Assembly (NCBI RefSeq): GCF_009746585.1
Contig: NZ_WRPO01000023.1
Location: 1-60,160 of the forward strand
DNA: 60,160 nucleotides
Source of the DNA: Novosphingobium aquimarinum
GTDB lineage: Bacteria > Pseudomonadota > Alphaproteobacteria > Sphingomonadales > Sphingomonadaceae
Direction: 5' to 3'
A program made the position numbers and the translations under genes. How positions within the stretch are numbered: position 1 is the stretch's first letter; each line of letters begins with the position of its first letter. Below, piece by piece: positions 1-8,314 of this stretch. The notes under the pieces are model-generated. The model saw nothing but the letters and a program-made list of their open reading frames with translations, searched no databases and was not told the DNA's origin.

Positions 1-75
1 CAGCGGCCCGATCACTCCCCATTCCTCGTCTGTAACGCCGATCCGCTCGCCCAAGGCCGCCTCCAAAAGCCAGCC
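1..75 (-). mobile_element. N-terminal piece of an IS5-like transposase, cut by the window edge
   Basis: Read on the minus strand from about position 75, the sequence encodes GERIGVTDEEWGVIGPL. This resembles the opening of IS5/IS427-type transposases, which typically begin with a D/E-E-W-x-x-I-x-P-L motif. The protein would start near a TTG or GTG codon around 40-50 and continue out of the window. The terminal inverted repeat should lie somewhere in 75-130 but I could not define it. The call rests on about 17 residues only. Confidence 0.5.
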
Positions 76-255
76 TTGAATCAGCGACCGAGTCCCCCGT
101 CAAGCTTTGTCCACGAAGCCTAGAATTTGAGCGCGTCGCCACACCTGCGAGTGGATCTATCTGTTCGATATATAGATTGGCAAGAAGCGTAAGCGATTAG
201 GTGTACGGTAAAACCAAATCCGGTCCCGATCGGTTTTCTCCTCGTTAATCGAATG

Positions 256-350
256 GCGGCCCCACCTCCCCCTGAACCCTGCGGATCGCAGGTGTCCCGG
301 GGCCGTTCAGGAACCCCGCGCTTCACCCAACCCTGGCGCGGGGTTCCGTC
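256..350. repeat. Dispersed hairpin repeat, copy A
   Basis: About 95 bases that match 16333-16430 at roughly 80% identity by eye, with a few indels. Each copy contains a small hairpin (cctgcg/cgcagg) and a perfect 11-base inverted repeat, GGAACCCCGCG at 310-320 and CGCGGGGTTCC at 337-347. No coding frame is shared between the copies. The two copies lie at opposite ends of the metal-resistance cargo. Confidence 0.75.
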
Positions 351-464
351 TTTCAGGTACAATAGCTGTTGAGCGCGGCTATGTTGGTCAAAGGACTGCG
401 GCGTCCGCCGAGCTTGGACACCTCAGCTGCGTGACGGGGTTGAGGAGCTGTCAGTGTGACGCAA

Positions 465-499
465 TTGACCTCGACCTTCAATTGGTGGAGGGCTATGCC
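465..499 (+). promoter_or_regulatory. Possible MerR-family operator/promoter upstream of the MerT-like gene
   Basis: TTGACC at 465-470 is followed by a dyad-like stretch (ACCTTCA at 474-480, then TGGAGGGC) and GGCTAT about 20 bases after the -35-like box. Long 19-20 base spacers with a central dyad are typical of MerR/CueR-type promoters. The dyad is imperfect, the -10 is poor and no merR-type gene is visible nearby, so this may be a remnant. Apart from this I see no gene between 363 and 598. Confidence 0.35.
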
Positions 500-598
500 A
501 CATCGGCGAAATACAATGAACCCTCGCGTGTGAAGCCTCTGTTCGAACGAGTACTATGGCAGACCTATTTGAAGACTTCATATGGGTAAGGGCCGTTC

Positions 599-1018
599 GT
601 GGTTGCTAGTCGCTTGATGGCCGAACCGACTCATGCTGTCGAACCACTACCTTTGCACGACGGCAAGACGACCGTTGTGAGCGTCATAAGCAGTTCGGCT
701 GCTGTTTTGGCAGCTTGCTCTTGCTGCATTCTACCGATGGTGCTGGTTGCCGCCGGGCTGAGTGCGAGCCTGAGCAGTGTTTTGGCGCCTCTGGGTTCGC
801 TCCATTGGCCAATGACCGCATTTTCGATGATTGCGGTGGCGGCTAGTTGGCTCATTGTTCTGCGCAAACATCGGCACACGAGTCATTGCCACTCCCGGGC
901 CGCAGTTAAATGGCTCAAGAACCGTCAGATAATTTTGCTCCTGGTTGCAACCGTGATGAGCTTCATCGCGGCCGCCTGGGGCTATTTCGAGCCAACTCTC
1001 ATGAAAGCATTTATGTAA
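599..1018 (+). CDS. MerT-like small membrane transporter
   Basis: A 139-residue protein with three hydrophobic segments (about 28-50, 68-88 and 110-128). A vicinal cysteine pair in the first segment (CSCCILP) corresponds to the CC pair that MerT uses to carry mercuric ions across the inner membrane. Unlike MerT it lacks an obvious second cysteine pair; a His/Cys cluster (HTSHCH) follows the second segment instead. The start is GTG at 599 with GGTAAGGG upstream; an in-frame ATG at 617 is also possible. No merA, merP or merR is visible in the window, so the substrate could be another metal. A stem-loop at 1017-1049 could terminate it. Confidence 0.55.
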   Translation: MVASRLMAEPTHAVEPLPLHDGKTTVVSVISSSAAVLAACSCCILPMVLVAAGLSASLSSVLAPLGSLHWPMTAFSMIAVAASWLIVLRKHRHTSHCHSRAAVKWLKNRQIILLLVATVMSFIAAAWGYFEPTLMKAFM

Positions 1019-1049
1019 TCCGAGGTTCTGAGAGAACGACACTCGGATT
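1017..1049 (+). terminator. Stem-loop after the MerT-like gene
   Basis: AATCCGAG at 1017-1024 pairs perfectly with CTCGGATT at 1042-1049 and is followed by a short T-rich stretch. It starts at the stop codon of the MerT-like gene. The loop is long (17 bases), so this is a moderate terminator candidate. From here to about 1376 I see no supportable gene on either strand. Confidence 0.4.
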
Positions 1050-1376
1050 GGCTCCTTTTACTGCGATAGCGAAACTTTGCGGGGATCTATAAAGCGCGAC
1101 CGGACAATGAGGGTTCAGACGATCTTCTGCGCGCAACGTCCTACAGACAAATGCGCCTTGGCAATGTTCGAGGGTAAGCATTTTCGGAATCGAGCGAAAA
1201 AAAGCGGTCTTAATTGCGACAGGTTCAAAAAAGCTCCCCAATCCCGAAGGACTCCAATTCGATTGTCATCCCGATGTGGTTCTGATGATAGCCTCCCCGG
1301 TTCGTTCAAATGATTGGGAATGCGGATAGCGCGCAATAGCCCGCACATGGCTCCGCGGTGGCCAAGGCAATCCAAC

Positions 1377-1685
1377 CTATCCCTGCGGTGATTTCCCGCC
1401 GAGCTCGTGCAGTCGCTCGACAGCATCTTCAGAGCAATTTCCGCATTTCAGATTGGTAGGCACGGCCACGTCGATTTTTTCAAGGTAGGGCAGGTCCAGC
1501 ACGGCCCTGATCTGCTGAAATTCGAAAAAGTGAGACATCGCCATTCAAGCGGGGGTTGCGTTTGCCTGCCTGTATGATCGTCGAGACGCGCCCCCCTGCA
1601 CAATCAAGCGCAGGATAGACCAGCGTGTCTTCCGGTAGGCCAAACAGCTTTCGCGCACGGCCCTGAAGGGATCGCGGGTTGGCCA
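1377..1685 (-). pseudogene. Decayed C-terminal half of an ETHE1-type persulfide dioxygenase
   Basis: On the minus strand the sequence reads ...LPEDTLVYP, then a stretch like RVSTI..NPRL, which are signatures of the C-terminal part of ETHE1/PDO metallo-beta-lactamase-fold persulfide dioxygenases. The frame then shifts near 1500 and continues as LPYLEKIDVAVPTN...KCG down to a stop at 1377-1379. The N-terminal half with the metal ligands is missing. The fragment directly follows the stop of the intact MBL-rhodanese gene at 1707, so it is probably the remains of a second sulfur-oxidation gene of the same cluster. A short gap and a frameshift make it non-functional as read. Confidence 0.7.
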
Positions 1686-1706
1686 TTTTCGAGGTTTTCC
1701 AGCTTT

Positions 1707-3059
1707 TTAGCCCTGCGCGTTTGTCCATGCGCCCATGGAGCCCAGATAGACGTCGAGGTGTTTGAAGCCTTGGCTTGCGAGCCAGCCCGCTGCTACGCTC
1801 GCCCTCATGCCGCTGGCGCACATCAAAGTGTAATGACGGTCGCGATCGAGCTCTTTCCAGCGGGTGTTGAGCTCGCCGACATAGACATGTTCGGATTCAT
1901 CGATGCTGCCTTGCTGCCGTTCGTCAAGGGCGCGCACGTCGAGCAAGGTCCAATCTTCGCTGTCCTCAGCGAGCCTGCGTGCGACTTCCTCGGTGTCGAT
2001 CATGGCAATACTTTGCATCGCTTTGCCCTGTGCGGCGGCTGGGATCACGCCGACATAGCCGCCGACAATATTATCGAGACCAATGCGCACCAAATGCGCC
2101 ATAGCTTGAGCGAGCTCGTCTTCTTCGGAAGCGATTAGGGCTATCGTGTCGCCTTCGCTGATGAACCACCCGGCAAAGGCGGGTATCATTCCCACTGGAA
2201 GGCACACGGCACCCTGCATATGACCGGCGGCATAGGCGAGCGGCTCGCGTACATCGACCAGATGATCGGCGCCGCTCTCGCCGAGGTCTTCCAGCCCCAG
2301 AAGCCTTGGCCGCATGACTCGCGGCGCGGCATTGGCGCCTTCGAGATTGAGCCGCTCCATTAGCCGAAAATAAGGTGGCTGGTAATGATGCTCTTCTACC
2401 TTCGCCTTGATGAACTCGTCGCGGTCAGCAATGCGCAGCCGCGGGTTGTTGCGCCGCTCATGGCCGATTGTCGAGAATTCCCGGTCTGCCATTCCGGACC
2501 CGCAAACCGATCCGGCACCGTGCGCCGGGTATATGATTGTCTGGTCACCCAGAGCGCAAATCTTTTGCAATGAATCGTACAGGAGGCCCGCGACCTCCCG
2601 CGCGCGCTCGGGATAGAAATCGGTTCGGCCGACGTCGCCCACGAAGAGCGCATCGCCGGTGAACACGCCGACCGGTCCTTCGGGATAATCGTCGTCGTGA
2701 AAGACGAAGGCGAGATGATCGTCGGTGTGACCGGGGGTTTCGAGCACTTCGACCCTGATCTTACCGATCTCGAAAACGTCGCCCTCTCGCGCGGTGTCGG
2801 CGAACACAACCTCATCCGCAGGGTTTGGACCGTGCAGAACGCGGGCACCGGTCATTTTGGCCAGTACCGGCGATCCCGTAATGAGATCCTCATTCCTGTG
2901 CGTTTCGAAGATATGCGTGATCTCCAGCCCTTCGGCGCGGGCTCGCTCGAGATATATCTCGCAGTCGCGGCGCGGATCGATGACCGCTGCCTTGCCCTGC
3001 GAACCGATCAGATAGGAAAGGTGCGAAAGGCCGGGGGTCTTTATCTTCTCAAGCAGCAT
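1707..3059 (-). CDS. Persulfide dioxygenase-rhodanese fusion (MBL fold plus two rhodanese domains)
   Basis: 450 residues. Residues 1-240 are a metallo-beta-lactamase fold with ETPGHTDDHLAFV, FTGDALFVGDVGRTD and YPAHGAGS motifs, as in ETHE1/CstB persulfide dioxygenases that oxidise glutathione or protein persulfide to sulfite. The usual HxHxDH motif is replaced by THRNED near residue 53, as in a subgroup of this family. Residues about 260-345 are a rhodanese domain without active cysteine (LIASEEDE). Residues about 355-450 are an active-type rhodanese (LMCASGMRAS, Cys near 414). It is therefore likely to couple persulfide oxidation to sulfane-sulfur transfer in the cytoplasm. It lies 43 bases after the SDR-like gene and is probably co-transcribed with it. 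Confidence 0.82.
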   Translation of the reverse strand: MLLEKIKTPGLSHLSYLIGSQGKAAVIDPRRDCEIYLERARAEGLEITHIFETHRNEDLITGSPVLAKMTGARVLHGPNPADEVVFADTAREGDVFEIGKIRVEVLETPGHTDDHLAFVFHDDDYPEGPVGVFTGDALFVGDVGRTDFYPERAREVAGLLYDSLQKICALGDQTIIYPAHGAGSVCGSGMADREFSTIGHERRNNPRLRIADRDEFIKAKVEEHHYQPPYFRLMERLNLEGANAAPRVMRPRLLGLEDLGESGADHLVDVREPLAYAAGHMQGAVCLPVGMIPAFAGWFISEGDTIALIASEEDELAQAMAHLVRIGLDNIVGGYVGVIPAAAQGKAMQSIAMIDTEEVARRLAEDSEDWTLLDVRALDERQQGSIDESEHVYVGELNTRWKELDRDRHYTLMCASGMRASVAAGWLASQGFKHLDVYLGSMGAWTNAQG

Positions 3060-3102
3060 ATCTTACCTCGTTGTTGGAATGTTTCCGCAAGTCCGCATCG
3101 AT

Positions 3103-3822
3103 CTAGTCGATCCCGAGTTCGGCCTTGAGCGCCGAGACGTTCTCGAAGCGGTCTTCTTCTGGCCGGGCGATAGCGGGTTTAGCGTTGACCCAGGTGTTCT
3201 CGCAGACGAATTCGAGCATCGCTGCCGCGAGGTCGGCGTGCCTGCAGCGAAAGCAATCTTGGGCAAGGCGCTCGTCGGTAATGACGGCTTCACCCGTATA
3301 GGGTTCGTCGAGGAGCCAGCCCGGTCGCGCAGCCGTCCATTTCAGGCCTTTCGCGCGCTCCAGAAGATCTTCCATGGCGCGCATCTGTTCGAGAATATTG
3401 TGCAAGGCTGGTCTTGCTGTGAGCTCGAACCATGCAGGAACGCTGGGCTGCGGCTCTACGAACGCCGCCGATATCACGACGATCCGGGAAATGCCGGTCG
3501 CCGACATCGCTTCCACAAGCCTGCGGGTTCCCTCCGTGTAAAGCGGAGGCGGATCGATCGCCGTGGATGGGCTAAATCCTATACCGAGTGCGGAAATAAC
3601 AGCACGGCAACCTTCGAGCTCGCTGCTGAAGTCGTCATTGAGTACATCGCACTGGAGGTACTCGACGTTGTCGACCCGGTCCGATGGTTCGGGCAAGGTG
3701 TGCTCGAACGCTCGAACTTCGATGCCCTTGTGAACCGCATGGCGCAGTATTTCCGTGCCGGTCTTTCCTCCGGCACCGAAGACCGCAAGGGGGGCTGCAT
3801 CGCTCACAGGCTCAGCTTCCAC
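3103..3822 (-). CDS. NAD(P)H-binding atypical SDR-like protein
   Basis: 239 residues with an N-terminal dinucleotide-binding motif (AVFGAGGKTGTEIL, residues 13-26), the pattern of atypical short-chain dehydrogenases of the NmrA/YwnB type. A CDVLNDD motif and the ARPGWL segment near residue 172 fit the same fold. There is no canonical YxxxK catalytic pair, so it may sense or bind NAD(P)H rather than reduce a defined substrate. It is the first gene of a two-gene unit with the persulfide dioxygenase-rhodanese fusion, which suggests a role in redox or sulfur stress. No promoter of the AGGG-N13-CGTA type is present upstream. Confidence 0.75.
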   Translation of the reverse strand: MEAEPVSDAAPLAVFGAGGKTGTEILRHAVHKGIEVRAFEHTLPEPSDRVDNVEYLQCDVLNDDFSSELEGCRAVISALGIGFSPSTAIDPPPLYTEGTRRLVEAMSATGISRIVVISAAFVEPQPSVPAWFELTARPALHNILEQMRAMEDLLERAKGLKWTAARPGWLLDEPYTGEAVITDERLAQDCFRCRHADLAAAMLEFVCENTWVNAKPAIARPEEDRFENVSALKAELGID

Positions 3823-3915
3823 TGTAGCACCTCATTATAAATTCGGCCGCGCGTGCCGGGCCGAACATGATCATAGAGCGGGCACCGACGCACGCTGGCG
3901 CCCGCTCGCTCGTGT

Positions 3916-4404
3916 TCACGCCTCGCTGTTGCCGCAGGTCGTGTACCCCCAGAACCCGAACTCGTCCTTCATCCGAGGTCCGGCGACGATGAGTTCCTGC
4001 ATCTGCAGGCCCGCGTCTCCTTCGTCATCGAGAAGGCGCGTGCGGATACGAAGCTCACCATTCGCATACTCACCCGAGGCGCTTGCTGTGACAGGGATCA
4101 GCTTGCCGTTGATCTTGATCGCGCCGCCACCGCTGTTGTCGTAGACGAACGACGGAAACGCGACCTCAGTCAGGCGAAACTGACACGTGTTCTCGGCTCC
4201 CAGCGTGGCGAGGTCCGCGTCGCTCATGGTCTCGGGCAGCATGAGGCCCGGGCTGAGGTTGGCAAGAGCGCTCGCAGCACTCTCTATCGGCGCCGCAGTT
4301 GCCGGGGGATCGAGCTGTGCTTCGCGATCATTGCCGACCGCGGTATTGGTGTTGCAGGCCGCCAGAGGGAGGGCTGCAAGCGTCAGGATTGCGATCTTGT
4401 TCAT
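3916..4404 (-). CDS. Predicted lipoprotein of unknown function
   Basis: 162 residues starting with a lipoprotein signal (MNKIAILTLAALPLAAC, lipobox LAAC, lipidated Cys17). The mature part is a soluble domain with two cysteines (TCQF and TTCGN) that could form a disulfide. I do not recognise the family. It is the last gene of the operon running from 7563, and its ATG overlaps the stop of the DUF305 gene by four bases, so the two are translationally coupled. The context suggests a periplasmic or outer-membrane role in metal stress. Confidence 0.7.
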   Translation of the reverse strand: MNKIAILTLAALPLAACNTNTAVGNDREAQLDPPATAAPIESAASALANLSPGLMLPETMSDADLATLGAENTCQFRLTEVAFPSFVYDNSGGGAIKINGKLIPVTASASGEYANGELRIRTRLLDDEGDAGLQMQELIVAGPRMKDEFGFWGYTTCGNSEA

Positions 4405-4934
4405 TGCTGCATCTCCTCGGGCAGGCGTTCTTCGGTGCGCGGACCGTTTTCCTCGATGTCCTGGATGAGATATTTCATCTCGGCGATCTCGCGCCGCTGC
4501 GCGACGATGATGGCCTGCGCGAGTTCGCGAACCCGCGGATCCTTCAGGCTCGCCCTCTCGCTAGTCATGATCGCGATCGAGTGGTGCGGGATCATCGCGG
4601 CCATGTATTCGGTATCGTCCACCGTGGTCTGGCTGCGTACGAGCCATAGCGCGAGCGCGAAGACGACGGCTCCGACACCCAAGATGATGAAGTTCTTGGT
4701 CCGGTCCTTGTACATGCCCCACATGAAGAGAAGCATGACCACCATCATCATCGCGCCCATGACGAACATCATCCAGAAGCGCGTCTCGCTCCAGAAAACG
4801 TCGTCCATGTCGAAGCTGTTGGCATACATCAGGAAGAACATGATCACGGTCGAGGTCGATACCATTGCCATGAACCGCCAGTAGTTGCCGCCCCCTCCAC
4901 CTTTTTCGTGTGCATCGTGCCTAGCTTCAGCCAT
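4401..4934 (-). CDS. DUF305 membrane protein
   Basis: 177 residues. Three hydrophobic segments (about 20-42, 52-74 and 80-98) precede a DUF305 helical domain with the diagnostic MIPHHSIAIMTS motif (about residue 113) and EIAEMKYLI. DUF305 proteins are ferritin-like helical proteins often found in copper and silver resistance islands. The His pair and methionines could bind metal on the outer face of the inner membrane. It is the fourth gene of the APC permease operon, one base after the channel gene and overlapping the lipoprotein gene. Confidence 0.85.
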   Translation of the reverse strand: MAEARHDAHEKGGGGGNYWRFMAMVSTSTVIMFFLMYANSFDMDDVFWSETRFWMMFVMGAMMMVVMLLFMWGMYKDRTKNFIILGVGAVVFALALWLVRSQTTVDDTEYMAAMIPHHSIAIMTSERASLKDPRVRELAQAIIVAQRREIAEMKYLIQDIEENGPRTEERLPEEMQQ

Positions 4935-4935
4935 A

Positions 4936-5352
4936 TCAATTCTCCTTTTCGCTCATGGTTTGATAGACATATTGGGCGGTGCAACTGATCATCAGGAACC
5001 CGGTAAGGGCGGCGATGCCGGAAATGGCGCGCATGTGCCCGGCGGGCAGAATATCGCCGAGACCGACCGTCGAGATCGTGATCAGCGCGAAGTAGTAATA
5101 ATCCATCCAGCTGTTGATGACGTCCTTCTCGAGCCCGCCAAGGCCCCAGACGGAAGCGAGATACATTCCGCCCGCGAATATGCCGGCGATGACCAGATGG
5201 CTGAGAAGAACGAGGCTGGAGCCTGCAAGCAGCCGGAAATGGCGTGGGTCCTTGCCTGGCGGAGAAACGGCTTTCGCCCCGCGCAGCATCAACATGTGGA
5301 AGTAGAGAGAGATCGCGAACAGCGCGAAACCGAGAAGCAGTGCCCAAATCAT
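4936..5352 (-). CDS. Two-TM potassium-channel-like protein
   Basis: About 138 residues from the ATG at 5352. That ATG overlaps the end of the upstream glutaredoxin-MauE gene (ATGA), which argues against the longer upstream in-frame start. Three hydrophobic helices with a pore loop and the selectivity-filter sequence TISTVGLGD identify an ion-channel (Ion_trans_2) fold. It would tetramerise in the inner membrane and pass K+ or related cations. No cytoplasmic RCK or nucleotide-binding domain is present. Its inclusion in a metal-stress operon suggests membrane-potential or cation homeostasis. Confidence 0.82.
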   Translation of the reverse strand: MIWALLLGFALFAISLYFHMLMLRGAKAVSPPGKDPRHFRLLAGSSLVLLSHLVIAGIFAGGMYLASVWGLGGLEKDVINSWMDYYYFALITISTVGLGDILPAGHMRAISGIAALTGFLMISCTAQYVYQTMSEKEN

Positions 5353-6110
5353 AGCGAGACCCAACCCAGGGCCTTGGCACCCATCCAAAGACCCATACCG
5401 ATCATGAACAGGTTCTCGGTCAACGATACGAAGCCGAGCGGCACGTTGCTGCTTCCGCCGACGCAAGCGCATTTCAACTCGCGCTTGTCGATGTAGACCG
5501 CCTTGAACACGCTGACCGCGCCGACCGTCCCTATGAACAGCGATACCGGAACCGAGACGATCGGAAGCGCGTGCGCGACCATTAATATTCCAGCCAAACC
5601 CTCACCGAACGGATATAGAAATCCATATCCTACCCAGCGTCGCGCCAGCAGATCGTAGTTGAGGAACATGGTCGAGAAGCTGCGCACGTCCTGCAACTTC
5701 TGGATCGCGAGCAAGGCCATCGATAGGCTGACAAACCATTCGACCGCTTCCACCGTGAAAATCGTGTCGAAAACGTACCAGCTAATTGCCAGACCCAGGA
5801 GGAAAGCGACGCCGAAAATGGCAATGACGGGCTGGTAGCTGGTCTCGTCATCACCGGCTTGCGTTCTTTTCTTGCCGACATGCTCACGGACATCGTCGTA
5901 ACCTCCGATGCGCTTCCCGCCGATGAAGGTTTGGGGGGTGGTTTCTACCCCATGCTGCTCTTTGAACGCATCGGTCTCCTCGCGCGTTTTCAAATGGTGG
6001 TCGTCCACCTCGAAACCTTCGCGTTTGAGCAAATCGACCGTTTTCAATCCATACGGACAAACGTGGTCCGGCATGACCATTCGGTAAACGGTGGCAGTTT
6101 TAGTCGTCAC
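5349..6110 (-). CDS. Glutaredoxin-MauE fusion membrane protein
   Basis: About 253 residues from a GTG at 6110; the reading frame is open further upstream but overlaps the permease gene and has no matching homologous sequence. Residues 1-80 are a glutaredoxin-like domain with a single-sided active site (HVCPYGLKTVDLL) and TTPQTFIGGKRIGGYDD, typical of glutaredoxins. The remainder has four or more hydrophobic helices of the MauE/DoxX-like type, including a DVRSFSTMFLNYDLLA segment and a KCACVGGSS cysteine pair. MauE-type proteins pass electrons across the membrane to periplasmic disulfides. It probably supplies thiol reduction during metal stress. Confidence 0.8.
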   Translation of the reverse strand: MTTKTATVYRMVMPDHVCPYGLKTVDLLKREGFEVDDHHLKTREETDAFKEQHGVETTPQTFIGGKRIGGYDDVREHVGKKRTQAGDDETSYQPVIAIFGVAFLLGLAISWYVFDTIFTVEAVEWFVSLSMALLAIQKLQDVRSFSTMFLNYDLLARRWVGYGFLYPFGEGLAGILMVAHALPIVSVPVSLFIGTVGAVSVFKAVYIDKRELKCACVGGSSNVPLGFVSLTENLFMIGMGLWMGAKALGWVSL

Positions 6111-6210
6111 GATATGCTCCGTCTTGAATTTCTTTTGATCCGCGAACTTGGCGCCTCGATCCTCGTCGGCTTTTGGTCGCTGCCTTTGCGCTCGTGTTCT
6201 ACTAACGGGG

Positions 6211-7563
6211 TCACCGCCTCTCTTCCGCCGGTCTTTCTGAAGCGGAGTCCATCGCTTGCGAACGCCTGGACAAATAGAACCATTCGGCGATGAAAACGGC
6301 GGCAATGCCTGCGACCGCATAGGCGACGACCGCAGGGTCGGTTTTGAGCTTGGCGAAGGCAAAAGCTGTCAGGACTACGCTGTCCGCCACGAGTGCCGAC
6401 CATAGCACCCAGGCACGCGCACCGATCTCTTCCCGCAAACCGCGCAGCACGCCCCAATGCACAAGCATGTCCATTACGAGATAGAAAAATGCTCCGAGCG
6501 AAGCGATCCGCGACAGATCGAACAGGACCGCGAGCGTGCCGGCAATCACTACGGTATAGACCAGCATGTGACTGCGGATCGGTCCGCTCATGCCGAAATG
6601 GCTATGCGGGATCATCTTCATCTCGGTCAGCATCGTCAGCATTCGCGAAACGGCGAAAACACTGGCGATGACACCCGAGGTCGTGGCTGCGATCGCGATT
6701 GCGACTGTGAAATAGAAGCCAAGCTCTCCGAGCGCGGGGCGCGCAGCTGCCGCAAGAGAGTAATCGCGCGCCTCGGCTATTTCTGAAGTGCTGAGGCTGG
6801 CGCCGACCGCCACCGCGACGAGAAGGTAGACGACCACGCATACTGCGATCGAAATGATAATGGTTCTGCCGACATTCCGATGCGGATCGATGATTTCGCC
6901 GCCGCTGTTGGTGATGGTGGTGAAACCCTTGAAAGCGAGGATCGAGAAAGCGACCGAAGCGAGCAACGCGTCGAGGCCCGAAAGCGCGACCGGCTCTGCG
7001 AAGGCACCGCCTGAAAATCCGGTGGCCCAGATCGCCGCAATTGCGAACAGGGCGATGCCGCCGATCTTGATTGCCGACATAATGAGCGAAAACCCGCTGA
7101 CCGATTTGTTGCCGGCAGCATTCACGAAATAGGCGAAAACGATGAGGGCCAGTGCCGCGACGGAGACCAGAATGCCGCTGCTTTCGAGCCCAAAGGGCCG
7201 CAAGGCATAGGTCGCGAAGGTCCGAGCGACCAGGCTTTCGTTGATGACCATCGACAGCGCCATCAGGAGCGATGCCGATGCTGCAACGACGCCCGGTCCG
7301 TAAGCCTTCTGAAGGATCATCGCGATGCCGCCAGAGGAGGGCCAGCGGTTCGACATCTTGATGTAGCTGTAGGCGGCAAGCGAGGTAACCAGCGCGCCGA
7401 CTATGAAAGAAAGCGGAAATAACGGTCCAGCCAGTTCGGCAATCTGGCCGGTCAGTGCGAAGATACCTGCGCCAATCATGACGCCGGTCCCCATCGCGAC
7501 ACCGCCCAGCAACGTTATCGAGCCCGCATTCTCGCTATGTTGATCGTCGCCATCTGTCTGCAA
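6211..7563 (-). CDS. APC-family amino-acid/polyamine permease
   Basis: 450 residues with about 12 hydrophobic helices. The first helix carries the G-x-G-x-x-x-G-A-G-I-F pattern (GTGVMIGAGIFALTG), the substrate-binding signature of the APC superfamily. It is an inner-membrane secondary transporter for amino acids or amines; the substrate cannot be named from sequence. It is the first gene of the unit APC-glutaredoxin/MauE-channel-DUF305-lipoprotein. An ECF-type promoter candidate lies 50-75 bases before its start, so the operon probably belongs to the metal-responsive regulon. Confidence 0.85.
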   Translation of the reverse strand: MQTDGDDQHSENAGSITLLGGVAMGTGVMIGAGIFALTGQIAELAGPLFPLSFIVGALVTSLAAYSYIKMSNRWPSSGGIAMILQKAYGPGVVAASASLLMALSMVINESLVARTFATYALRPFGLESSGILVSVAALALIVFAYFVNAAGNKSVSGFSLIMSAIKIGGIALFAIAAIWATGFSGGAFAEPVALSGLDALLASVAFSILAFKGFTTITNSGGEIIDPHRNVGRTIIISIAVCVVVYLLVAVAVGASLSTSEIAEARDYSLAAAARPALGELGFYFTVAIAIAATTSGVIASVFAVSRMLTMLTEMKMIPHSHFGMSGPIRSHMLVYTVVIAGTLAVLFDLSRIASLGAFFYLVMDMLVHWGVLRGLREEIGARAWVLWSALVADSVVLTAFAFAKLKTDPAVVAYAVAGIAAVFIAEWFYLSRRSQAMDSASERPAEERR

Positions 7564-7612
7564 GTCTTTCCCCTGTCTATGTCATCCCGTCCGAGAAGCA
7601 TCACGACAAGCA

Positions 7613-7637
7613 GTACGTTGGGCAGAGGTTCACCCCT
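7613..7637 (-). promoter_or_regulatory. ECF-type promoter candidate for the APC permease operon
   Basis: On the minus strand AGGGGTG is followed by exactly 13 bases and CGTACT, the same architecture as four other sites in this cargo. It lies just upstream of the permease start. The rest of 7564-7849 holds no supportable gene. Confidence 0.65.
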
Positions 7638-7849
7638 TAAAAAGATCCAGCATTTCTGACCGAGCTTTTGACTATCGCATTTCTCCTATTTCGTGCGTGC
7701 TGCAATCATACAAATTGGAAGGGTCCGGGACTGTGGGGGCAGCCAGCCCGGACCCGGCGAGAAGTTCGACAGGCTTCTGTGTCGCTTCCCGCAATTAGTC
7801 CTCATCGCCTGCAACCTTTCATGCCGACGCATGGAGTGGCTTCACCCCC

Positions 7850-8314
7850 TTACGGAAAGGACGCGAAGACGCTCTGTCCGGTTGGGCCAAAGGCGATGAC
7901 GTCGTAAGGCTGGATCCGGTTTCCGGCCTCCATGCCGGGCGATCCCAGAGGCATTCCCGGAACCGCGAGGCCGGCAACGCCGGCGGGCCGTTCGCGCAAA
8001 AGCTTGGCGACGGCTTCTGCAGGCACGTGACCTTCGATGATGTATCCATCGACCTCCATCGTATGGCATGACCATAACTCATGGGGTACGCCCCGCGCGG
8101 TCTTGATCGCCGCCATGTCGTTGCTGTCGACCGATGCCACCTTCGTGTTCATCCCGTCTTCGACATGGCCTGCCCAGTTGAGACAGCACCCACATCCTGG
8201 ATCCCGGAACATCGTATAGGTCGCTGCCTGAGCCACGTTCGAACAGGCTGCCAGCACGAGCAAGGCCGCGCCGCTAATCGATCGCCGGAGCAGCGAAGGC
8301 TTTTTCAAATTCAT
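7850..8314 (-). CDS. DUF411 periplasmic metal-binding protein
   Basis: About 154 residues from the ATG at 8314, which overlaps the methyltransferase stop (ATGA); an upstream in-frame ATG at 8389 would lie inside that gene. A signal sequence with a possible lipobox (LVLAAC) is followed by a DUF411 domain: RDPGCGCCLNWAGH, SCHTMEVDGYIIEGHVPA and the C-terminal DVIAFG. The CGCC and CHT residues are likely Cu(I) ligands. DUF411 proteins accompany copper and silver export systems. It is co-transcribed with the methyltransferase from an ECF-type promoter. Confidence 0.85.
   Translation of the reverse strand: MNLKKPSLLRRSISGAALLVLAACSNVAQAATYTMFRDPGCGCCLNWAGHVEDGMNTKVASVDSNDMAAIKTARGVPHELWSCHTMEVDGYIIEGHVPAEAVAKLLRERPAGVAGLAVPGMPLGSPGMEAGNRIQPYDVIAFGPTGQSVFASFP

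Noticed and set aside
1019..1376. Several short open frames after the MerT-like gene
   Set aside because: None has a ribosome site plus protein-like composition; treated as non-coding or decayed.
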